64,000 bases of DNA from Cloeon dipterum (lineage: Eukaryota; Arthropoda; Insecta; Ephemeroptera; Baetidae): NCBI RefSeq assembly GCF_949628265.1, contig NC_088788.1:20336001-20400000 (forward strand). The letters are read 5' to 3'. Below are positions 15,293 through 26,500 of this stretch, in pieces. The notes beneath the pieces were generated by a model, which saw only the letters and a program-made list of their open reading frames with translations, had not been told where the DNA came from and did not search any database. The position numbers were made by a program, and so were the translations under genes. Every line of letters starts with the position of its first letter. The first letter of the stretch is position 1.

Positions 15293-15727
15293 CGCTCGGC
15301 GGAAGAATTAGTTAGCGAGAGAGTAAGTGAAAAAAGGAAAGAAAGAGATTGCACCTGCTCCGTGCAATAATGGCTGCTAGGGCACGCGCCACCAATTACA
15401 CGCCCAGCCGGCCCTACTCGGTCGCTCTCCACTGACTGAAGAACGAACGGGGCTGAACCGCCAAAATCGAGCACGTGGTCGTCCCGACAGATTCCAAATT
15501 AGCCGCCTGGAAAAATGCTGGAAGATCCAAGCGATTGCCGCATTCAAATTTTGAATAAGAACATTAGAAAAAAGAAAATCCGTAAAAGTTTAATTTCCAT
15601 CCAAGCGTAACAAAACTTACGTTTTCGTTTAAATTACTTATTTTTTTTAAAAAAAAAGTGCAATTTTGGGGCATTTATCCACTTGAAAATGCGGCCGGAA
15701 AGCGGTCCACTTACGAGTGCGTCGTCC

Positions 15728-15850
15728 TGTTGGTTGGTCGGTCGGTCGGACGGTGCTGGCTAAAAATAGGCAAGGTGCACAAATAAGCGGCTCGCGTTTT
15801 CGCCGCCGTTCGTTCGTTCGTCCGTCCGTTCGTTCGTTCGTCCGTTCCTT
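15728..15850. repeat. Tetranucleotide-rich tract (GGTC / CGTT units)
   Basis: A run of TTGG/GGTC units at about 15728-15755 is followed at about 15806-15850 by imperfect CGTT/CGTC repeats. It is low-complexity sequence that generates artificial open frames of both orientations. Confidence 0.7.
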
Positions 15851-16111
15851 GGGCCGGCCGGCCGACTGGTGGCAATTGTTATTTGCGTTGGCGCACACAC
15901 CAACAAGACCATTCATGTTGATGCATCACGTTACATCATAACAAGCGTGAGATCACTCGCTATTTCGATTTGTGCGCGCGAGAAAAGGAAAATCGACTCG
16001 CTCGACTCAGAATTCTAAGTTTGCCGCGCGGAGAACAATAAAGCACACACACTCGCGTTTTCGCCGGCGCAATCCGACTTTTCTCTTAATGTGTTTAAAG
16101 GTCGTTCAACC

Positions 16112-16143
16112 TGGCGGCGGCGGCGGCAGCAGCGGCGGCGGCG
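16112..16143. repeat. (GGC)n-rich trinucleotide tract
   Basis: GGCGGC/GGCAGC trinucleotide repeats. No coding frame can be supported around it. Confidence 0.75.
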
Positions 16144-16270
16144 GTCGCTTGCTCGCTCGGTTCTCATCACATCCGGTGAAGGCCTCATACATACATTCAT
16201 GCAGACACTCAATTTAATGCCGTCTACGTGCAATTAGATGCAGCTGCACTTTTCGAAATGAGCGCACCGC

Positions 16271-16278
16271 TGACGTCA
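16271..16278. promoter_or_regulatory. Full CRE palindrome TGACGTCA
   Basis: A second perfect TGACGTCA site, about 1 kb from the one at 15285, within the same CpG-rich block. Confidence 0.3.
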
Positions 16279-19277
16279 CGGAACGGCTGCGAAGCGATAA
16301 TCCCGTGACCGGCGCCAAATAAATCACTCGCTCATTGATATCTCCGGCAAAGGAATCGGATGTCGCCGTTCATCAAGAAGGCTGGGGCAGTGTGCAACAG
16401 TTTGCTCCCCTCGGCCCTGTCGAAAGAGACCCAAGATGGCGTTGGGAAATCTTTTTTCTTCGGTTTCCCTCGAACATTTCAAACAGATTCCGTCACCCAT
16501 TGTTAAGTTTCCCAACGCATGACGCCCCAGTTGTGCAAGGATTTCCAAAGATGTCGATTGCGGGCAGATGGCTCGCCTCTCCCCGAGTGCCTGCCGCCTT
16601 TTGGGGGTGAGTGTCCAAAGACGGACAGGGGGAGGGTGAAAGCAGCTGAAGAGCGAAGAAAGGCAGCTGCTTTTCTTTCCCCCAAAGAAGTGGAAGACGA
16701 CGAACAATGCACTTTGCTTTTTACAAAAATGTTTGATATATATCCAGCTCGTTAGTCAGGCCGAAGACGACACCTGGCTTTGAATGCGAGCACGCGCTCC
16801 AGTTTGCAGCCTGTTCCGACGCTTTTCGAGTTTTTTTTCTGCTTCGCAGGATGTGTTTCGGAGAGAGGAAGTGAACCGCTCCTCCGTCTGCTTGAGAAGC
16901 ACGTGGTCAGGGGCGTATTCGGCGAGCCAGTTCCCGAATTCGAACAAAGAGCGCCGAATCGCCGAGCGAGAAAAACTTCCCTTTTCTCACGATTTACTCC
17001 TGATAGTCAGCTCAATGAAAAAAAATCGACTTTGCCTGGCTGCGAGCCGACAAATTAAAATAGGCGAGTAGGGGAGGTAAGTTTATACACTCGCATTTTA
17101 TATTTCATATCAAGGAGGGGAATTTTTTTCCAACACGAGCAACCAACTCACTCACAGGAAGTAAGGAACATGCGTGTGTGTGCTTTGGCAGCTATTTTTT
17201 ATTCCGTTCCCATGCAACGACTGCAAGACTGGCTCACACGGGTTTTTCTTTCCGACCACGACCAAGAAACAAAAGCCGATCGCCCAACAAATTGCCGACT
17301 TTCTCGCTCTGCTCCGAACACGTGGCCGGCAGGAATTGCACCGGCGTCGCCGAATTCGGCCGGAAATCGAGTTAACGCGAGAATCGGTGACAAAATCGAG
17401 TCATTCGACGTTCGTCTCAGCCCGAAAATTCGGCCACGCGGGCGGCAACGCGCGACCGAGTGCGGCTTCCGGCTGAAAATCGACGCAGGCAAACTCACCT
17501 GGCGTGGCTGTCGACGGTCGACACTCGGCATGACAGTCGGCCCGACGCTCGGCGACGTCTCTTCGGCCGTGGAACGCACAAGAGAGCACAAATATCCGGC
17601 GCGTCGGCGCTGCCGCCGACCGACGACGCTCCATTCCTCTCGACGCCTCATTAATGAATCGTCAATCGGGCACTTTTGCCTTGACGCTGCGGCGGTTCGG
17701 CTGCAAGAGCAGCTCTCCTTCCCTCGCAGCCGCCTGGCGGCGTGCGCAAGAGCTGTCCCCCCCTTGTCTCTCACGCCCCTCCCGCCGATCAGACTTCTTG
17801 CATCTGACGCTGGCCACTTTTGCCAACCTGAAAATATGTGAAAAATGAATGCGTGCCTCCTCTTTCTCTCTCTCTCGTGGCGATTTGGAAAACGTGTCGA
17901 CGCGTTTCAGCACGACTTTTTTCTCTGGAAATACGCAAAGAAAGATATTATTTGCCAGGAGGAGCATTTTGTTGATGTTGAAAGCTGGAAACAGATGAAA
18001 ATATTGCACTTTGTGGAGGTAGGCGACCACCTTAGCATGGCTGCGTCGCGGGTTGCGTACAGGGGAATGACAGGGGTTCTCATTAGCAGAAAAATAAAAT
18101 CTGGATTGTGACATTTTGTAGTTGCTTAAAAATTTCTATATTCTCTCTTTCTCACATCTTCATTATCCGTTTTTTTCCCACAACCTTCGACCCAACTGAT
18201 AGAATTTACACAGTTTACGACTTTATGAGTCAAAACACCACAATTCTCGTTCAGGCGATCAGACAACAAATATTCTGGAAAACATTTGATCAATCAGATA
18301 AAAATAGTGTGAAACCATAAGGCATTCCACAGATTTCTATGATGATTCCGTGGCTAGATAAGTCATAGTTTCACGTCGGCACATTCTGGAGGAATGCGGC
18401 GAGTTTACGAATTTTCATAAATAATTCAGGAATGCGCAGCAAATTATGTTGAAAAAACACATCTCCTTTTCGTATCATTATGCTAATCGTTCGGTGAAGC
18501 GGCCTGGATGCCGCAAGTGTGCGCGGCATGATATCAAAAACTGCTTCACAGAAAACCTCCAGCGAAGTCGGTAAAACTGCCAGCGAAATTCACACAGAGA
18601 AATTTTATTGCCACGGCACGATCGATTATAATAAGAAAAAGAAAAGTCCATCACCGGAAACAATTTAAATTCTTTCAGGCGCAGTCTACGCCGCAAAATT
18701 CAATTGATGAAGGTTCGAAAAATCACACATTGAACTCATTGCTTTAAAATGACTAAAATTTTAACTGACACATAAAATAGTGAAGAAACCATGTGGGGGG
18801 CATTCTATTTCCAATGAAAAATTGCTCAATGCGAATATTTAAATTACAATTTACGTTTTTGGTTCAAAGGAATGCCACGGAGGTTTAAAGAATTATGTTT
18901 GGGTGGCGTAAAAATCAGTGTCCCTGAAAAGCATTTTCCAGTCATCTTGGGAACTGAGTCAATCGGAAGCGATTAACATTCCAGATGTGCAAAAAGTGCT
19001 GTTTTTGCGGCACATGCTGCAGCCAAGTCGTCGCGGGTTTGACAGTCGGCGCTGTTTACTCGGAGGAATTCGCGCAGTGCTGCGGCTGGCTGATGGGCAC
19101 ACCAAGTCGGCGGCCCAAGCGAGCGGAGACCGCGAGAGATGATGGGGGAGAAAGATTCAGGACGAGCAACAGCGGCACTGGCAGAAGGAAAAGGTCGGCT
19201 AACTCGGCTCGAATCAACATTGCTCGCATGCCGCGCATTTCTGCCTTGCAGCACTCTTGCGGAGCGGTTTTTCGCCG

Positions 19278-19297
19278 TCTCTCTCTCTCTCTCTCTC
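19278..19297. repeat. (CT)n microsatellite
   Basis: CT run of about 20 bases. Similar short tracts occur at about 20710-20726, 27472-27500 and 37515-37531. Confidence 0.85.
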
Positions 19298-21451
19298 GCT
19301 TTCTCATTATGCCACCAAGACACGGCCAGCGCACTTGCTGGCTGCAGGGAAAAATCATACCAGCAAGAGTGTCGTCTGGAATCACTAATCCGCGTTGAGC
19401 TGCTGCCGCCGACCCACATTGCGCCCGATTCGAATTCTTTAAGGAATTGAGATGCTGCGAGCCAAATAGAAAAAATATGCATTTTAATTTGGTCAACTCA
19501 AAATCAACAATGCCAAACCTTGACTGACTTGCCTATTTTGGTCATGACCAATATTAAATTGCAGAGTTATCTCGCGAACTATTAACGATCTCATCTTGTT
19601 CTACATTTAGGGCTTTAAAAATTTCCCTGAAGTTGAAAAAATGAAGTATTTTGAGAAAAAAAATCAAGTTTAGTTATTGAGTCCAGTATTAATTACCTTA
19701 ATTTAAGACTGAAAAGTAGTCTCATAGAAGAGTTGTTCCGTTGTTCCCCATAAAAAAAATCAGGATAAGGAGTTAAGAAATTTCTTCGATAATCAAATTT
19801 AGGGTATAAGATAGAAAATTACGAGCTTTAAATTTCATTCACATTTTTTCGGGTGAGGATTTCCAGCAGGATTTCGCGTAATTGAATACATATTTTATTT
19901 GGTGTACTCATCAAAATCTGTTATATCAAAATGGAAGCGTTACTCTTACATTTGCGTAACAATTACCCTCAATCATATCGAAAAAACATCCATTACCATG
20001 CCCTTTAGAAATTTTACGAAATAAAGAGAGCAATAGATAACAGACTAAAAAACTCGCATTTTAAAGAGATTGTCAATTAATTGAAAGAAGCTGCGTTTCT
20101 AGTATGAACAGACAGAACATTCTGACCTTAAAGAAAATAATGAGTTCGGGACGTGATTTTTTAGTTAAAACCATACCCTGCGTCTGTTTTATAGGCTATA
20201 ACAATTTGGGTAAAAACTTTATTTTTGTTCAAATATAGGAGCTTTAATTTTGACTTTTCAAACACTCTATTTGATATTTTGAAACTCACGCGTACAAAGC
20301 TTCCCTCACTCCAGCCAATGAGGCAACATTTTGACATACTCAAGATCCATCAAGCGTCGAGTTTCTGTAAATTTAAAGCTAGTCCTAAGACAAACCCTCC
20401 AACAGACGGACTATTTTGGAAGCAAACGATAAAAGACAAACGATTGCACCCCCTGGATGCGCGCGAGCGGAATGAAATCGGAGAAAGTCTGGAGGCGGCG
20501 GCGGTTGTCAGACACAAAGGGGGCAGAAACTAATTAGACTGGAGTTGGGCGTTGAGGCGCGTGTCTGGCGAGTTCCTTCACCTCGGGGTGGCAGTCGAGC
20601 GAGATAGACAGCAGTGGGTGAAATAAACTCACTCATCCTTTTGCTTTGCCCTGGCCAGTCCAAAATTAGCGGCTCTAAAATAGCCACGGGCAACGCGCAG
20701 ACTATAGACTTCTCTCTCTCTCTCTCACGCGCGCGCGGCCCAAGGCTGTGAAGGTGCGAAAAGCAAACCGCTCTCTGCCAACATCTGCTCTCGTGTCATG
20801 CACTGTGCATTGGAAATAGCATTTTAATTGCCGCCGCGTTGGACAAACCGGGTAATCGCGCAGGGAATTAAATCACACACACGATGCGACATTAATGTGT
20901 ATAAAAACTGTTTATTTTTCTATAAATTTCTCATGCTTGTTGAAGCTACATGGTCAGCTCTCCCCCGATTTTTCGCACAAATCGAATCGTCTTGCAAGAC
21001 AAGAGTAATTAAGTGGTTCTGCTCAGAAGGCGAAAGAAAAAAGAAGAGAGTGAAGAGCAGGATCTGAACCAACTTCATTAGTCTTTCCTGCTGCGGGGGT
21101 GCTTCAGACTGATTCATCGTGACAGCGACTTGAGCCACTATCTTCCAAAATACATAATATATTGCAAATTAGCCTTGCAAGTATCGATTAAAAATAATAT
21201 ACACTTTCATTTGGAAGTTACTGGCGGCAGTCATAGCTAATTCTACATAGATTTATTAGACTCTGAAATTTCAGCCGATTTTTTGCCATTACATATCCAT
21301 TCTTGAAAAAGTCGTTTACGACGGATTGAAAACAAAATCAAAGATGCAATGAATATTAGAGTTGAGAAGGTGTTATGGCTGCAAGTGATGCGGACGGCTC
21401 GTAATTCCTACAACAATAATTACCGAATTCTCTTCTATCTATAAATAAATT

Positions 21452-21462
21452 GGGGGGGGGGG
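21452..21462. repeat. Mononucleotide G11 run
   Basis: Eleven consecutive G residues in AT-rich surroundings. Confidence 0.9.
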
Positions 21463-22226
21463 ACATATATTACTAAAACTATGATAAATAATGTAACATT
21501 AACATTTTGATTCGTTGTTGCAAATAAATAGCATTCAAGTCAAATGTTGTGAGACACTACTCACTGCACAATATTATTAAGTTCAAATTACACAGCCCAG
21601 CCCGATCATGTTCCAACTCAGGAGTGGAAATGTTTGAAAAAGAAATATCCGAGTTGTTTTGAAAGCTTCCTCAAGAATTCAAGATTTTGAGTCACTTCAA
21701 CTGTAATGGAATGAAGTGCCGGAAATTCTTATTTTAGTTCTGTAAATTTTAGAACTACAAAGATTTTTTACAAAACAAAAAGATGCAGTAAAATGCTGTA
21801 AGTTATATGTTAAGTAATTGTCCCGCGGCATATTCAAGGAGAACATCAATCACATCTACTTTCTGAACAAAAAAGCTCTTTTTTTTTTTTAATTCGTATT
21901 GGAACTTGGGTCAGTGAGGAAACATGATGGACGACTGAGTGGTACGAGATGTAAAAATGTTGAGTTTGAAGAAAAATGTGAACAAAAAAGGATCACCACC
22001 TCATCAGCTTAAAAACCATTTACGGGAATATATAGATGGAAGCAAACAAAATGAAAAAAAAATAAATTAATTTTTTAACTTTGAACAAGCATTCTAGGTC
22101 TAAAATTTAAGAAAGCACTAGCCATGCAAGGAAGAGAATAAATGAATAAGTTACTTCTAAGCAATCTTGAGGTTTTGAGGAGTAAACTGTTAAAATTATA
22201 ATACGAAAATTGCATTTTATCTATAG

Positions 22227-22352
22227 GTCTCAGCCAGCTGCGCTGCGCCAGCCAGCAAATTTTGGGTCACGTGGGCAGCCTCCAGACGCTAGCTAAGCTG
22301 CGCCAGCCACTGGTGAAAACGGTCAGCCGTCGCCTTAAATCTCGCGGCTGAG
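22227..22352. repeat. Isolated GC-rich patch with imperfect inverted ends
   Basis: A roughly 125-base GC-rich segment in an AT-rich region. Its left end (GTCTCAGCCAGC) and right end (GCGGCTGAGAT) are approximately inverted, and AGCTGCG/GCCAGCCA words repeat directly inside. It may be a small mobile element or a conserved regulatory element. No clear target-site duplication is visible. Confidence 0.3.
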
Positions 22353-23557
22353 ATTTCTAATTATATCAAAACGTTTTTAACAAATAGGATAGATAAAATA
22401 AAAATTTCAAGCACACTGATGCTAGCTTACTGTATTGTTTTAATTCGTAAAAATTTTACCTATACGCCTTGAATTTTATGCCATGCTCAGAAAATTTTGA
22501 CGTGCTGATTTTTATTAACCATCCAGTCGGCCACCATTTTCCACTTATCAGGCACGCAGCTAAACAAGAATCGGATCGGCACAGCTTGGAGCAAATGTGA
22601 ACTTTTTAAGCCTTCATTTCGACTGATATGGTTAAAAATGCGGGTGCGAGAATTGAACTGGCTTCGGAGCAGTGCGAATGTGCGGAGAGCGCGTTCATTG
22701 ATCATTGACTCGTCCGTGCCCATTCATTCAGCTCTCTCGGTTGCTTTATTGCAGAGGTGAATGGGCACAATTGCTAAATTGCCACAAGACGACGGCGGCG
22801 ACTCGCGGCGCAAAAACAATAATGAGTGCCGGTATCGAGGTGGAGAGCTGAGTTGTCTCTCCCGCTTGGACTCTGGCTGATAAATTGCCCATTTCATTTA
22901 ACGGCAGCAGCCAAAAAATGTAGACGGAAGGAAGGAAGAACGTTTCGTCAAAATTGGACAGTGGTACGGGCTGCTATACAAAAATATAGTTATTATTTGC
23001 TAATTTGCGGCACGCGAGAGGTTCTGATGTGGAAGAGACTAGTCTACTACCGAGCAAACTACTGACCAACAATGCAATAAACACGGAATGCTAAAAAATG
23101 CGAGAGCATAAATGGACCAAGATTATTATTTAAACTAAATGCATAATTTTTTACAAACAGTGTTTCCTTGCCAAATTGATAAGTACGACTAAGTTAGTTT
23201 TGACTTGATACATACAACCTGTCAATATGTTACCGTGTAAGTAACAAAAAACTACCCTCCCTAGCAAAACCTTTGGTTTTTAGACCACCTTCATAATTTT
23301 TATGGTCTCTTGGTTGCCGAAACAAAAATTGTGCAAAGATGATAACAATTTTCGGATATCCTACATAGATGCTATAAAAATGGGGCTACCAAGCAGAAAT
23401 GCTCACAATAGTTCGTTGGATTTAAATGGCATAAGCAAAGATCTTCAGAAATGTAAGTTGAGGATGTTTCAGTTGTCGATGTTTGAGATTTGAGAGGAGT
23501 TCGTCGCTTTAGCAGCATTTTGAAAAAATGTTGATGGGGAGTTGAGATTGAACCAAG

Positions 23558-26500
23558 TTAGCCGAGGCCAACGTCAAGAGCCATCATCAACGTGAAGCCC
23601 ACGATTCCACCCCACGTTGCGAGGCGGCCATTTTTCCTGCACAAACAAAAAAAGATTAGTTAGCATTTTTTTCATCAGGTTGTAAACACAGACTTTATTA
23701 TTTTCAGGAATTAAAATTTTAAATTCGACAATGGTACTTAAATTTAACGAATTGGTATTAATGTTTTTAGATGCTTTTATTAAATTTTGCCAGCTAAAAA
23801 TTTTGTGATCGTGAGTCATAGATTTGCTTAGAAGTTTTTACATATTTTTTGCAGCTTGGGAAAAAGTTTGTTTGGATGATATTCTGGTGCGCTCATCAGC
23901 ATGATGGAAGATGAGTCATGTGAGCGCGTGTGCGACGTTTTTACTCTCATTCTGACTAGACGAGGCGTTCTTGAATAATAAAATAATTAAGATTATTTCA
24001 TTGTGCGTCGCGGCGCAGTCGCATTTCTCCGATTCTCGGGCCGACCGACAACTGCGTGCGTCAGCTCAGGGGCTCAAAGGGGGCTTTTCCGAGTCCAAAG
24101 AAGAAATAGGGACAGGCCGAGTGGGTGAGCAGAGGAAGGTCACTCGCAGTCAGGGTCACGTCACCAAAGACACGCACAACACAGAGCCAGCGACATTGCG
24201 CCGCGAGCACACAATCGCGCGCGGTCTTTGTTGTTGCCAAACACGCCAGATTTGATAACAAAAAATGGGCTACGTCTCAACTACAAAGCTTTTGTTTAGA
24301 AAATTTCACCTCCCAATGAAATGTTAAATTAAAAAGCAATGAGTGACGAGACAATAAAAATCTGCGTAATTTAGGTTTAGATGAAGGATTTGGATATAAT
24401 GGGTTAGAATAAATCTGAGAGGCGGTGATACGTTTCAAAAAATATTTGAAATCATTCCAAATTGTAGTCACATTTTAAATATTCGATTTTTTTAACAAAG
24501 GATAAGAGTTTGAAGAGCATATCCCAAGTTAGCATTTTACAATTGACTGTGACAGACATCAAATTACTTTGCCCAGTTTTGGTACTTTTCCACGCATTCA
24601 GATTTCCTTCAAGTAGGCAGAAAATCAAGATGGCGGCCCTTTGATTTCATTTGCCGCACTGATTTTTGCTGCTCAGCAACAAAACTCTATCGTAGCAAAC
24701 GTTTTAGCGAGAAAGGAAAGACTGTTTAGAAAAAAGTAAAGGAAACTAAAAACATATCAAATTTTGCATTTGTTCAGAGCCTGAAAACTGGGCCAACAAC
24801 GAATCGGAAAAATTTATGGCCCGAGCACGGTGAAGAATGTTTGCCTGTTGCACTTGCGTAGGCTTGCTTCCCTCGCCTATCTCTGCCTCTGCTCATTCTA
24901 CGTGGGCAAACATCGCGGCGGAAAATTATTAGCACGCAGATAGGTAGAGAATGCAGCGGGGCTTTCGTGACGCTCGTTCGCCATGACAATGCCTCGTGTT
25001 CATTGCGTAAAATAATAATAAGTGCGTTGGTATTAGCACCTGTCCACGCACTCTGCAGTCTTACGCAACACGGCTCAATGGATACCACCACGAGGCAATG
25101 GAATAAATAAATTTTTTATCTTATGCGCTATGTAATAGATATGTTTAGTTTTATATCATTATTAAAAACGTGTCGCATGTTTCAAGACGCCGATATGGAA
25201 TAAAAATTGGTTATATAAAGAAAGACTATGCACTGGCCTTTCCCAAATTTAAAGTCTCATTTTATTTCCAAATCATTTCATTCTATTTTTAGTTGAAATT
25301 TAGAGCTCTCAGACTATAATAGTGGACAATAGAAAAATAGGTCTCTTTAACAAAAAAAAAAAAATCTTAGGACATAGAATACATTTCGAACCTAAATGAA
25401 ACTGTCAACAAGTTTTTTCATTTCCCCAGAATTTTTATTTGATGATAATCATTATTTTTTTAGATATTGCAACCACAATTTTTTTCAGTAAAGGTGTTTT
25501 ACCAAACGTCCAGGACTTTGTTTGAGAGATCTGTGCCAGTTTTAAACAGAAAGAACACATAAATTCGATTAATTTTCTGGAACAAATCCATCAGACCAAT
25601 TTAAGCCAGATGGCTGGCTGGCAGAGCGGGTCAACAATCGAAAATTGAGTATTGTGACCATCTTGTTTGTCTCCGAGTATCACAATCACGATATCAAAAG
25701 GGAGGAAGTCGTTTCAATATTTAATTTCTCGTTCGGTCTCGCCAGCGGTCAGAGGGTGTCACATTTATATCTTATTTATGAGGGAGGATGTGCGAGGTCA
25801 TCTATTACGTCAGTGCGTGTTGCCCCATAACCTCTTGAACTGCGGCCATCGGACGAATGCACACATTTACGTCCTTTCTACATCGAAATGTGTGCATGTG
25901 ATCCGAGGAAACCAATAACGCCAATATTTATTTGAGCTGGTAACGCACACATGAGACCGACTGACATAGGGAAACGTATCTGCCTTTTATCTCTTTTTTT
26001 ATGAATGAAAGCAGGAAAGTACAGCGAAAGAAACAAAACTCATCTTTGGCCGATCTCTTGCATAGTGTGACGACCTTTCGGGGCCGCAGACTTTACACGC
26101 CACGAAGAAAAAAGATCGGGCACGCCAGATACGTTCTAATATCATGTTGAGTGTTTTTTTAGCGAGCAGTCAACGTCCAAACGCAATTGACGCAGGCTTT
26201 CTTGCTCTGCCGATTTCCCCACATTGACATGGCTTGCCACTGCGGTCTGATAAGAAACGTTTACAACAACAAAAAATGTTTATTTGCCGATCTGTCTCAC
26301 ATTTTATTATTTCCAATTAATTGATCTGGCGAAATGAATAACCTAAGATCATATAATGGCAAAAAACTTGGCAAACGCACTTTTACTAAGTGGCAATCAA
26401 TCGCCACCTCACCTGACAGTAAACAGTGAGCCAAATTGACAGCAGAATAGACCGTTACGATTTGAATGGACAAAACTAGGGCTCAAGCTTTTATTACCAC

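Larger units (their letters stand above)
6700..20800. other. 14-kb CpG-rich, GC-rich block without recognised coding sequence
   Basis: A long tract with abundant CpG, repeated GAGCGAGCGAG/CGCTCGCTCG words and several microsatellites. Many long open frames exist in all six frames. They overlap each other on both strands, carry no recognisable domain, are Arg/Ser/Pro rich and end at random, as expected from stop-poor GC-rich DNA, so I call none of them genes. Islands of AT-rich, TAAT-containing sequence (for example 14030-14180) sit inside the GC background. Two TGACGTCA palindromes occur at 15285 and 16271. The composition resembles the regulatory or first-exon region of a developmental gene rather than ordinary spacer between two convergent 3' ends. 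Only the short exon-like segment at 8981-8995 hints at a transcript. Confidence 0.5.
20800..23557. other. AT-rich spacer and 3' flank of ZIP11; no gene seen
   Basis: Mostly AT-rich sequence with short open frames only. It holds an 11-base G run (21452-21462) and an isolated GC-rich patch at 22227-22352 described separately. The stretch below 23558 should contain the ZIP11 3' UTR. I could not find a canonical AATAAA (TTTATT on this strand) close to the stop. Confidence 0.4.

Noticed and set aside
17170..17841. 223-codon open frame on the plus strand in the CpG-rich block
   Set aside because: An overlapping 191-codon frame exists on the other strand, composition is Arg/Ser/Pro-rich, and no domain or splice structure is visible. 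Explained by few stop codons in GC-rich DNA.
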